NCBI GenBank assembly: GCA_019671135.1
Contig: JAHRHY010000005.1
Location: forward strand, 496,001-560,000
DNA length: 64,000 nt
Reading direction: 5' to 3'
Origin: Linnemannia hyalina
Taxonomy: Eukaryota; Mortierellomycota; Mortierellomycetes; Mortierellales; Mortierellaceae
In this document: in pieces, positions 42,301 to 53,148 of the stretch
How the letters are laid out: each line of letters opens with the position of its first letter
How positions within the stretch are numbered: the stretch's first letter is position 1
Program-made: the position numbers and the translations under genes
The notes under the pieces: model-generated
Told to the model about the DNA's origin: nothing
What the model saw: only the letters and a program-made list of their open reading frames with translations
The model's database searches: none

Positions 42301-45285
42301 GACGTTGATGGGACCAGGAACGGCGGATATGAGCTTCTCGGCCATGACCCAGGTGACGCCACCTCAGATTGTCTACGCTAAACTCAAGTACATGTGGGCT
42401 ACAGGAGTCAGGGAGCAGACCTTGGATTGTCTTCGTCAGTTCACTGAGCGACTTGCTTCGGATCTTGGCCTTGGAACAGTCGAGGATGTCGGCATTGCCA
42501 TGACAGGTGCCAACCAGCTCAACGGAAATGTCATTGACTACTCCCGATTGCTTGCCCGTTGTTACCTCAAGCAAGGAGAGTGGCAGTTCGCTCTGCAGGA
42601 TGGCTGGACACATGTAAGCTACCAAAGACGCCTTGAGATCTGGACTGAGGTTAAGATTATTATTTTTATTATCACTGACGCGCATTCATTTCTCTGTATT
42701 ATAGGACTCTATCGAGGACATTCTGACGCCATATCTCTACGCCACACACTTGGACAAGGAGTGGTACAAGGCTTGGCACACTTGGGCTCTGGCGAACTTT
42801 GAGGTGATCACCTTCTACGAGAAGAACCCTCCTCCCAACCATGCAGGACGCGACCCTGGACTCCAGTATGTGATTCCGTCTGTCATGGGCTTCTTCAAGT
42901 CCATTGCCCTCTCTGCGGAAAATTCGCTTCAAGACACTCTGCGTCTGCTGACTCTTTGGTTCAAGTTTGGTCACCGTACCGATGTCAGCGCCGCATTGAG
43001 CGATGGCTTCTCGAGCGTCAGCATCGACACTTGGTTGCAGGTTATCCCGCAGCTGATTGCTCGTATTCACGCGCCCAGCCCGAATGTCCATCGACTGATC
43101 CACCAGTTGTTGGCTGATGTTGGAAAGGAGCATCCACAAGCCCTTGTGTACTCCCTCACTGTCGCCTCCAAGTCACCCAGTGTCCTGCGCAAGAATGCTG
43201 CCCTGGCCATCATGGAAAAGATGCGTATCCACAGTCCGTTGTTGGTTGAGCAGGCCCTCCTGGTCAGTCAGGAGCTCATTCGTGTTGCTATTTTATGGCA
43301 TGAGATGTGGCACGAGGGTTTGGAAGAGGCCTCGCGTCTTTACTTTGGCGACCGTAATATCAATGGAATGCTGGCACAGCTGGAGCCTCTCCATATGATG
43401 CTGCAAAGGGTAAAAACGAATCTGTACCACCAACGTCACTTGGCAGGAAATAGCAGTCTAAAGGTTGAAAAAGATGCTAACAATAACTTTGCCCATTTAT
43501 TCATTAGGGACCCGAGACTCTTCGTGAGATCTCATTCAACCAAGCTTTTGGACGCGATCTGAAGGAGGCACAGGATTGCTGCATTCGATATGGACAGAGT
43601 CAGGATATCAACGATCTTAACCAGGCCTGGGACATCTATTACCAGGTCTTCCGAAGAATCGCCAAGCAGCTTCCTCAGCTCAGCACCTTGGACCTGCCTT
43701 ACGTCTCGCCACAGCTGGAAGGCGCGCGGGATTTGGAGCTGGCGATTCCCGGAACGTACAAGAGTGGCGAGCCCATCGTGAAGATTTCTTCGTTTGTGCC
43801 GACACTCACGGTGATGACGTCGAAGCAGAGGCCTCGCCGACTCACAGTCAAGGGAAGCGATGGACGCGACTACCAATATCTGCTTAAAGGACACGAGGAT
43901 CTGCGTCAGGACGAGCGTGTCATGCAGTTGTTCGGACTGGTCAATACGTTGCTTTCGAGTGACCCTGAGACGTTCAAGAGATACCTCGGCATCCAACGGT
44001 ACCCAGTCATCCCACTTTCGCCCAACTCTGGTCTGATTGGTTGGTTGCCCGACACCGATACGCTCCACACCCTGATCCGTGATTTCCGCGAGAGTCGCAA
44101 GATCCTGCTCAACATTGAGCACCGAATCATGTTACAGGTGGCGCCAGACTACGACAACCTGACGCTGATGCAGAAGGTCGAGGTCTTTGAGTACGCGTTG
44201 AACAACACTGGCGGCCAAGATTTGTACAAGGTACTCTGGCTCAAGAGTCGCAACTCGGAGGCATGGCTGGATCGTCGTACCAACTACACTCGGTCGTTGG
44301 CTGTCATGTCTATGGTCGGCTACATTCTGGGTCTTGGAGATCGTCATCCTTCCAATTTGATGTTGGATAGGAACTCGGGCAAGGTTGTGCATATTGATTT
44401 TGGAGATTGTTTCGAGGTAAGAGCGCCATCCCTCTGTGCCTTGCATGTCTTGGATATTTCTGCGATGCGTTTTTCACTTTTGATGGGGTGTTGCCCTTAT
44501 CTGATTTACTAACCCTATTTTTTTTAAACTGTTCGTAGGTTGCTATGCATCGCGAGAAATTTCCTGAGCAGATTCCTTTCCGACTCACGCGCATGTTGAC
44601 CAATGCCATGGAGGTCAGCGGTATTGAAGGCAACTTTAGAAATACCAGCGAGAATGTCATGCGTGTGCTACGCGAGAACAAGGAGAGTTTGATGGCCGTC
44701 TTGGAAGCTTTCGTCTATGACCCTCTTATCAACTGGAGAATCCTGACCACCAGTCCACGCCAGCGTAAGTCGGATGAGTGATATGGACGGCTACGTGTGA
44801 TTGTTAGTCCTATGATGGAGCTGAAGTAACGTTTGTGTTTTTGTTTGTTTGTTTGTTTGAACGCTACTAGCTATGGAGAATGGACAGGGAGGCGGCCAGA
44901 ATGCGGCGGCGAACGAGTCGGCCATGGATGAACAATCGCGTAACATGCGACGAGCCCTGCCCAGTGAACGAGAACTCGTCCGGGACAACATGAAGAGTAA
45001 GTGTTGCTCGCATCGCGTCTCCTTCATATCCGCGTTTTGCTCTTCAATCATACTGACCCTTCGTACTTTTAATTCCCTCTGGGCATAATAGTGGAGAACC
45101 AGCCTGAACAGCTGAACCAACGAGCGGTAACGATTATTAACCGTGTGACGAACAAGCTGACAGGCAGGGATTTCAAGCCAGATCGACCCTTGGATGTGCC
45201 TTCCCAGGTCGAGAAGCTGATTCTGCAAGCGTCCTCCTACGAGAACTTGTGTCAGTGCTGGATCGGATGGTGTGCTTTCTGGTAG
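36323..45285 (+). CDS. TOR1: Target of rapamycin (TOR) phosphatidylinositol 3-kinase-related kinase
   Basis: TOR is the Ser/Thr kinase at the centre of TORC1 and TORC2, controlling growth in response to nutrients at vacuolar and plasma membranes. About 15-20 exons encode roughly 2,400 residues, the usual size. The N-terminal half is HEAT repeats, for example exons with [20 protein letters not shown] and [20 protein letters not shown]. The FAT domain follows ([18 protein letters not shown] onward). The FRB domain has [20 protein letters not shown] and LYFGDRN, keeping the Ser that rapamycin-FKBP12 binding needs. The kinase domain shows [20 protein letters not shown], the catalytic loop [13 protein letters not shown] and the HIDFGDCFE metal-binding motif. 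The protein ends with [20 protein letters not shown], stop at 45283-45285. The start at 36323 opens a short first exon, [20 protein letters not shown]. No frame breaks were seen. Only one TOR is visible in this window. Confidence 0.96.
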
Positions 45286-46557
45286 ACACATTAGGTGTTT
45301 TGTTTTTTGTTTGTTTCTTGTAAAATACATACTTTTGAATTCAATGGCGGAGTAGTGAGTAGCAAAAATAACCAGCGAGGTTTATCTCTGCTTTATCACC
45401 GATCCAACAAGGGCACGGACAGGGGTGATTGTCATAATTGGCATGTGAAAAGAGGCCTAACTAACCATGTTGTTACCCGCCGTCAAACGTCAGGGCGAGC
45501 AGCAGGTAGATTACCACGACCACGTTTTCATCTTGTGTTATCCAAGGCTATGACACTTCAAACTGTTGTCTATTTTCAAGGGGACCTATAGAGTTCTGTG
45601 CGCCCTTTTGACAAAGACAAAGGGAGGGCTCTCGTCTGCGAATAGACAATGCTTGCTTGTAGTCTGAGGAATGTCGATTGGGTGGGCAGGGGCCCACTCT
45701 ATTTCTTTTCTTTGGCGGCATATCGTCATGCGTGTATCCTAAAAGAGAGTGAGAGGGCAGTCGGTTGAACTGGGACCCGCGTGTATCATATATCTGTGCC
45801 TATTGTAAGTCTCTCGCTTCAGTTGAGAATGAAAAAAAAAAGATGAGCAGTCGGGTAGCACGAAAAAGGCCCTGCATGCGTTGGATGCCAAGCGGACGAT
45901 CGGGAAAGTTCGTTGTTGTTTGTTGTTGAGTGTGTTGTCGGGCATCTGGGTCTGTCAAAATGACGACAATGTTTAACATGTCCTTGGCCAACCCTACGGA
46001 TCGGTGTTTATGGTTCATGGCATGGGTCAATGGGTCGATGGCCAAGAGCAGAAGGACATCACAGGGTCAGCCAAGGATGTCACTACTGAGAGACACTGCT
46101 CTGCTACTAATGCTATCATCGCTCACTTATTCACCCGTCTCGGCAGAGACAGACACGCTATTGAGAAACAGCTGGTCCACGGACCAACTCGATCCATTCG
46201 CGGTGTGGCCATGTTTCTCTTCTCTCTCTTGGCCCATGTCAACAAAACAAAAGAACAGCATAAACAAACCAGCGTGCCCCTCGTTCTCCTTACTTCACTC
46301 CTTTCTTTCTTCCTTCCTTCACCCTCTTTCCGATCATCCTCCCTCACTCCCTGTACAACCTTGTTTGCATTTCTTTGTATATAACGAGACCTCGATCAGC
46401 ACGTCTTTCATCCAATTTTTCCCTTTGCCTACCTTAATCCCTCCTAATTATCACGCATATTGCCTCTCAGCACCAAATACCCAACACACCTCACCAGCAA
46501 TTCCTTTTCCAACCACCACACCTACACCCTCACCCTCCACCTCTACCCGCTACCACA
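45286..46557. other. Intergenic: TOR 3' region and promoter of the F-box gene
   Basis: The right part (46270-46557) is CT-rich with CACC/CCA tracts and looks like a promoter and leader. An open frame at 46004-46384 resembles no family I know and shows no start context, so it is not called. Nothing else is visible. Confidence 0.6.
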
Positions 46558-49329
46558 ATGTCAGTAAACCCTCTAGACATCCCAGAGATCCTCCAATGGG
46601 TCCTCAATTGCCGCCAAATCCTCGACCAAGAAGACCTCTTCTCAACCAGCCTGGTTAACAAGACTTGGTACCAGGTCTCGAAACGGGCTCAGTGGATTAG
46701 AGTTGAACTCGATAGCGATTCTTGGGTCGATCCGTACCACCAAGCTTTGACTGCACAGCTCTCGATGTATGGCGCGTTTGTTCGGACACTTGTCCTCAAG
46801 GAATGTGTAAGTGCCTCTTTGTTGGGGGTTATTTTTGTTGCGCTGTTTTTGCAAGTTAGGAGACTTATATCGAGTCGGCTGCTGTTGTGAAGAGAAGTGA
46901 AGGGAAGGAGGAAAAAAGAAAGGGGGACGTATTTGTTCGAGGGTACATTATGCAAAAACAGAGAGAAAAAAAGCGACGCCAGTGTGTCCGTGCTGTGTTA
47001 CCGTTCTAGGGGCACCACAAAGACAAAATCAAACATACCAGTTGCTGCACCGCAACATGCACACACTTTTCCCACCCATCTCCTATCGGCCATGATCCTG
47101 TTATTCACCTCTTTGTCCTTTCTTCTTGTGCTTTCGTTCATCCATCTCCATTAGGTCGCAGACAAATCTCAACTGGAAGCGCTCCTCCCCTACATGACCC
47201 ACCTACAATCAATCATGGTGGGCCGGGTAACGCTCTATAACCGATCCTCTTTACTTCTCCAGTCCCTCGAGTTACTGCCGCTGGCCCATCTCCAGCACCT
47301 CTGCCTGCCTCATGTCTCGACCGCCGCTTCGGGGCGTATCGACCTCTTACTCCGGATATGTGAATCACAGGCGCATCAGATCACGCATTTGGAGCTGTTG
47401 GATAGCGAGATTGACGATGACGTCCTGAAAAATATTGCGAGGACTTGTCCCTCCCTCAAGACGCTGGATCTGTCCAGGAACGAGGTCATTGCCTTCAAGG
47501 ACGTTCTCGACAGCAGTGATAGCCATACCATGGATGATGGTCTGCAGAGCTGGACAGCGACGGCGGCAACGGTGTCAGGACAATGGGCCTCGAATCGATC
47601 CAAGAACAAGGACAACAACAGCCCCTATTCTCAGCGGCAAGATGTTCTGCAGCATGATGCCACCTTTGACGCAGATGACACCCTCAGCGTACTCTTAACT
47701 GAGGAGAGTAAACAACAACAAACACAAACATACCATCAGCAAGACCAGCACAACAAACAACAATATCAAGCACAACATCAGGATCACACACTGTCGCTAC
47801 CACCTCCTCGTCTCTGTCCACCATCCAAGTTACTTCAAGAGGATCCGCCCTTTATGCACCTCGAGGAACTCAGTCTCGTGTTTTGCTTCGGGATTGCAAA
47901 CACAGAGTTCCAGACCCTCTTCCGATCCTTCAGGAACAAGAGCCTTCGATCCCTCAACCTCCAGTTCACCAACATCGAGGACTCGGGCCTCGAAGCCCTG
48001 GCCCACAATTTGGGCCATAGGCTGACGAGCGTTTCTGTGAGCTATTGCAGCAGGATTACAGCTCGAGGGATCCGAGCGCTCGTTGAGCCTAATCGATGCC
48101 CACGCTTGCTTGAGCTGGAATTCCTGAGCTGCGACCTTGTCTCTGCCGATTGTTTCCGTGGCCCTTGGGGCTGTCACCGGTTGAGACGGCTCGAGTTTAC
48201 GTTTCATCCGCGAGTCGCCATGAAGCGGATGGAGATTGAGCGAGCAGCAGCGGCAGCTGAAGCAGAAGCAGAGGAGCAATTATTGCATCGCCAGCAACAG
48301 CAGCACCAACAACAGCAGCACCAACAACAGCAGCAGGCAGGACATAATGCGTTAATGGATCCATTGTTGGATGTTGGGACTAACAACTTTGGTCTTGTGC
48401 TACCACACGCCCAAGACCAGAGTCAACAAGGTCAGGCGCAACTGCAACATCATCTCGATCACCAACAACAACAGCAACAACATCACCATCTCGAACAACA
48501 ATATCTCGAACAGCAACAACAGCATCACCAAACACCAACACACACAAACAAACCGGACGAACAAGCATTGTTGCAGGACAGTGGAATCCGTCCAGAGGAA
48601 TCATCTCAAGAACGGGAACAATGTCAAGACAACCTATGGTTGGAAGAGCAGGAGTCAGTGCGCAATGATTATTACGCCTTGTTCAAGCAGCTCAAACGGC
48701 TGACTGAACTCCGATATCTCAACATTTACAACAGCCCAGCACTCAATAACAACAGCACACATTTCAGCGACTCTTCTCAGGACAGTGTTGACGAGCCCGA
48801 GTCTACCTTGCCGCTGGTCGATCCCATGCCTGTGGGCCATTCTCAGGAACATTGGTCAGAGTGGGCGAATGAAGAGGACGGCAGCAGTGGCAGTGACTCA
48901 GGCAGATATGAGCGTCGCAGATATTCAGTTGCGTCTGGGAGCGGACAAGGCGAAGTCGAAGAGGTATATCACATTGTACCTGACGACAAGTCGACAAAGG
49001 CTACTGGTGTCGCGGAACCGTCGGAGATTTATCAAGAGTCACCTGAGATGGCAACTCGACTGACCTCAGAACCAGAGTCGGTGCACCCCTTCTCGCTCAG
49101 GATGGGGCTCAAGGCACTCGAGCGACTGACCAATCTCGAGAGCTTGACATTTTTCGAGCGGTCGAGCGTGACTATCGGCGAAGGGGAGGTTCGATGGATC
49201 AGCAGACAATTCCCTCAACTTTTGACGCTACAGCTTCGAGGATCGATCGATATCCCTGAGAAGGCCAGCAAGCAGCTCGCGTCGCGGCGACCTGACATCA
49301 AGCTCCAAGTGTGCTCTCTTTTCGAATAG
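46558..49329 (+). CDS. F-box and leucine-rich-repeat protein
   Basis: Exon 46558-46806 encodes an F-box-like N-terminus: MSVNPLDIPEILQWVLNCRQ, then LFSTSLVNKTWYQVSKRAQW. The F-box would bind Skp1 in an SCF ubiquitin ligase. Exon 47155-49329 follows in phase 0 after a 348-bp intron, for 807 residues in total. LRR-type segments include ITHLELLDSEIDDDVLKNIA, SLKTLDLSRNEV, SLRSLNLQFTNIEDSGLEAL and LTSVSVSYCSRITARGIRAL. These LRRs would choose the substrate, which is unknown. Two Gln/His-rich stretches (about 47705-47800 and 48285-48545) split the repeat region, and a Ser/Asp/Glu-rich stretch sits near 48770-48920. The C-terminus returns to LRR-like sequence (LERLTNLESLTFF). Such F-box/LRR genes are a large family in Mortierella-like fungi. 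The start is set by the F-box and a C/A-rich leader. Confidence 0.85.
48285..48545. repeat. CAA/CAG-rich tract coding Gln/His runs
   Basis: Repeated CAACAGCAG-type codons within the F-box/LRR gene, read in frame as Gln and His runs between LRR blocks. Confidence 0.8.
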
Positions 49330-49751
49330 TTTCTTTGTATGTAGCTCTTCTTTTTTTTTGCCACCAATTTCGAATGAACGTTTTGCAGTTTGACACAGAG
49401 GCGCGTGAAGTGAAAAAATGAAAGTGGAAAAGTCACGACATGCTAAGCCACCACGCGAGTGACAAGAGAGAGAGAGAGTTGCCTCAGTTTGACGACAGCA
49501 GTAGCCTCGCCAAGGAAGACTAAACACACTTCCCTTTTCCACATCCAACAACCTCGCTTTCCAACGAGACATCATACTCGATAAAACAAAAAACAGCAGA
49601 CGGATTACAGGACCACTACTACTACTACTACGACTACTGCGGACCGTCTCCAAACCACAAGAAGCGACCCTCCATCCTTTCCTCTCCCATCTCCCTTCTC
49701 TAACCTGTCAAGAACCAAGACTCAGCCAGCCAAGGGTTATATGCAACCATC
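49330..49751. other. Intergenic: promoter and leader of CTK3
   Basis: A GA run (near 49467), an (ACT)n tract near 49615-49630 and a CT-rich leader precede the CTK3 start. No gene is seen. Confidence 0.6.
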
Positions 49752-52684
49752 ATGGAGGTCGATCCGTTCGAGGCGCGTCTAGAGTTCCTCTCATTGCTGG
49801 GCAAGCTCAATGCGTCACAGCACTCAATTCAGAAAGTCGGGAACTTTGCGATGAAGAACCGGAAACTGCACGAGGATCTCTACAACTGTATCATCGAGGA
49901 GCTGGAGCAGGTGAGGTCCCAACTATTTCCTTTTTTCCCTGTCTTTGTTCGTTCTTTCATATGATTACGGTGCATATTAGTAGAGGGGCGTCGTCATGGT
50001 TTTGTCACTCGACGACGATTTTTCAAGGAAATACCCTACCCAGGAACTGCAAACTTCAAGAGGAGAAGAAGTTGTCAACAGGATATCATGGATCAACTCT
50101 TTGACCAGGAACTAGGGCTTGTATCGACAACGTTTTGTTACTTTTGACAAGGGGTGCAGCAATGCGGTCCCAACAGGCTGGAATATGCTGACTCGCACAG
50201 AAAAGTCGGTTTACCTTTTTCATCAGTGTATCAACAGCAGGGATATCTGCACACCGTTTTGCAGATATTAATCGCCGTCGTCGTCGTCATCCTTTATCTT
50301 GTTGCTGCTGTTGTGTTGTTGTTGTTGTTGCTGTTGTTGTGTTTGCATTTTTCGTGCTCGACTCTTCGTTGCTTTTTTTTATTTCTTCTGGCCCGCTCGT
50401 TTGTATAATAAAATGACTACGAGACCTCACAACAACGGATAACGTGCAATTGGAACGAGCATTTTACATAAACCATTGACAATACGCAGTACACCTCACA
50501 CCTTCCTTCTCTCTCCAACACTCTGACTATTTTTTTTTGTGTCTGGAGTCATAACCAGCTACGCACGTCCACCATTATCACCCTCCACCTATCAACCTCA
50601 ATCAAGCGCGCGCCTTTCCTTTCACACATCACTTGACGCGTGTTATTCTCCTTGAAAGGTGCTTTCAAGGCATATGCAGTCAATTTATGGCTGCATGCTG
50701 GCCCTGTCATACCCTTTCCCCCTATTATTCCTCCCCTGGCCCCTGACCTCATTGCCACCTTCCTCCCCTACTCCTCTTTAACGCTTGTCGTTCTGCTTTT
50801 TTAGCCTTACGAGTCCCCTGTCCAAAACCCTACATCTCCCATCCTATATCCCCTATCAACCAATATTTTCCTTATTACAAAAACACGCACTAAGACGTCC
50901 TGATATTCATACCACCTATCTCTTCTTTCTTTGCATCCTCTCTCCCTACCTCTCCCTACCCTTATTGGAACTGGGTTCAACAAACGCTAGACAAAATCAC
51001 TCAATACGCGGATGAACATCTTTTACGTCCTGGACTCGATATGTCACCAAAGCCACAAGGCCGGCTTCCATGGATACATTGATCTCATCCAGAAGAACCT
51101 CCCCAAGATCATCGAGTGCGTCACACCCAGCGGACCCAAAGGAAACGTCAACGTTGCTGGAACCAAGAAGGTAAATAATAAACTCCTTTATTTCGTTCTT
51201 CAACACGCGAATCAGGATGCCCTGTGTTGGGTTCCGATCATTTTGTCTCTTCACGTCCAACTTTTCACGTTTGCTGATCGCTGCATGTTCTTTTACTTGA
51301 TAGATTCTCGAACTTTGGCGAGTTAGGAAGTTATTTAGTGACAGCGCGCTCGACAAGGTTGAGAAGCCTCTGCTTGATAGGGAACTTGGGTAAGGGACCT
51401 TTTTGACAAAAATAGCTCAGATATTCATTTTGGCGTGCAAGGAACTACAGCTAACATAAGTCGTTCTTTTCTTGTATTCTCGGTTGATAGAGCAAATGCA
51501 CCAGCATCGTTTGACACTGGATTCACAAAGGACGACATTTTGAAGCGCATGGACGAGGACAGAGAGCGAGTAAGGAAACCATGCCTGTGGCGCCGAATCA
51601 CCTCGTCACTGAGTACCTTACTTTGCATACATCCCGCTACCAATGTCTAACAAGCGCCCCTGATCGTATTCTTTTAATGTATTAGCACAAGAGGATACGA
51701 GAAGAGATCTGGATTCGGCCATCAGAGGAAGATCCAGGAGCAGAGTTTCTCCAGTACTGGGACGACGTATCGGATCTGGATGAGGTCGATTATGAAGACA
51801 TGGAGGCCGAGAATGATAAATATTTGCCGGGATACCCTTGGGATCTCGAGTTTGACCGGTTCTTACCCTCGCCTGCGATCTTCAAGCTGAAGCCTGGTCT
51901 CTCTGCCAAATTGACAGAGGCGATTTTATCTGACACATCGAAGAACAACGGCAGCAGTAGTTCCAGCAGTGATGGTCATATCCCATCGGCGGCAAAGAGG
52001 TTGACTAGCCCGGAGGGAACAGTGTCGATGGCAGGAGGGCCTGCCAAACCCTTCACGCCAGCACCAACCTTGATCCCTGTAGCGCCTGCTCTGCCTGTGG
52101 CACCGTCGTTGCCACCTCTGCCGCCACCATTGCCGCCTTCATTATCATCCTCAGGAGCAGAGACGGCAGCGGCAGCGGCAGGAGCGGGACAATCGACGAA
52201 ATCCAACTACTATAACCATGACTACCGCGATCATCACTCGCACTCGCACGCGCACTCACATCCACACAGCCAACACCAGCATCCTTCCCATAGTTATTCA
52301 GCGTCAAACAACACCAATAGCAACAGCAATAGCTCGTCGCATCACCACCAAAACTCCCATCATCATCAACAACAACATTACCACAGCAACAGTAACAGCG
52401 CGAACCATTCTCGGAGCCATTCTTCACACTCGTCATCGTATTACGACCATGCGATCCCTACTGGGCCTGCGGCGGACACAGTGGGAGCAGTAACAGCAGT
52501 AGCAGCAGCGGCGGCGGTGGCTCCATCGACATCTTCCAACACCTCTTCTCGTCGGGGGTCACCTTCTACTTTCTCGTCATCTCACCATCCTTACTCTCGG
52601 TCGTCACAATACCATGAACGGATGAACAGCAGCAACAGCAGCACGCATTCAGGGTACGCGAATGGCCGTGGTGGCGCTACTTAG
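49752..52684 (+). CDS. CTK3: CTD kinase subunit gamma
   Basis: Ctk3 is the gamma subunit of CTDK-I (yeast counterpart of the CDK12/cyclin K kinase), which phosphorylates Ser2 of the Pol II C-terminal domain during elongation. Exon one (49752-49910) gives MEVDPFEARLEFLSLLGKLN and ASQHSIQKVGNFAMKNRKLH. Exon two (from 50991) gives TKSLNTRMNIFYVLDSICHQ and ends at GTKK. Then come ILELWRVRKLFSDSALDKVE and DDILKRMDEDRERHKRIREE. The first three exons form the CID-like CTK3 domain and the next is the conserved C-terminal helix. The last exon adds an acidic stretch, then a long Pro/Ala/Ser/His-rich tail to a stop at 52682-52684. The protein is about 500 residues, longer than yeast Ctk3 because of that tail. 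The first intron is about 1,080 bp, far longer than others here. Confidence 0.9.
49911..50990 (+). other. 1.08-kb first intron of CTK3
   Basis: The donor GCAG|GTGAGG is at 49911 and the acceptor GCTAG| ends at 50990, joining EELEQ to TKSLNTRM in phase 0. The intron contains a (GTT/GCT)n tract (about 50298-50345) and, from 50500 to 50985, CT-rich sequence resembling the promoters of neighbouring genes. No gene is seen on either strand. Confidence 0.75.
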
Positions 52685-53148
52685 TAGATCATTTTGCCTT
52701 TTTTTTTTTTTGTATTTTGCATAAATCTCTTTGTATTATCTATTGCTTGTGCCCAACATACACAACAACAACAACAACAACAACCAGAAATCAGGGGGAG
52801 GCATACGGGTGCCATTTGTGAGATGGATAGAACCGATATCTGTGGTGTCCAAAGGGGAGGAAGGATGATACTGACGCGGGGGGTTTTTTTCTTTTATCTT
52901 TCTGCTTTATTATTATCCACTCTCTCCCTTCTCTCTCTGATTCTTCTGCATAACTTTGTCAGAGGATGGAGTGGACAGGGAGTGAGTAGTGTTGGTAGGC
53001 CCTAGTGATAAAACTAGAGGTAAACGAACAGGATGGTACTAGGAGAAAGTGGTAATCGTAGTGATAGAGAAAGGAAGAGTCGGTAGCGGGGGCAGCAGTG
53101 ATGGAAGGGGGTGGGAGATGGAGACTCAGGAACTAGATGTTATTATTA
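52685..53148. other. Intergenic between convergent CTK3 and the GH16 gene
   Basis: Contains a T run after the CTK3 stop and an (ACA)n tract near 52761-52783. The two genes converge here, so both terminators lie in this stretch. No gene is seen. Confidence 0.6.

Noticed and set aside
46004..46384. 126-residue plus-strand open frame between TOR and the F-box gene
   Set aside because: The second half is the CT-rich leader of the next gene; no motif or signal sequence.
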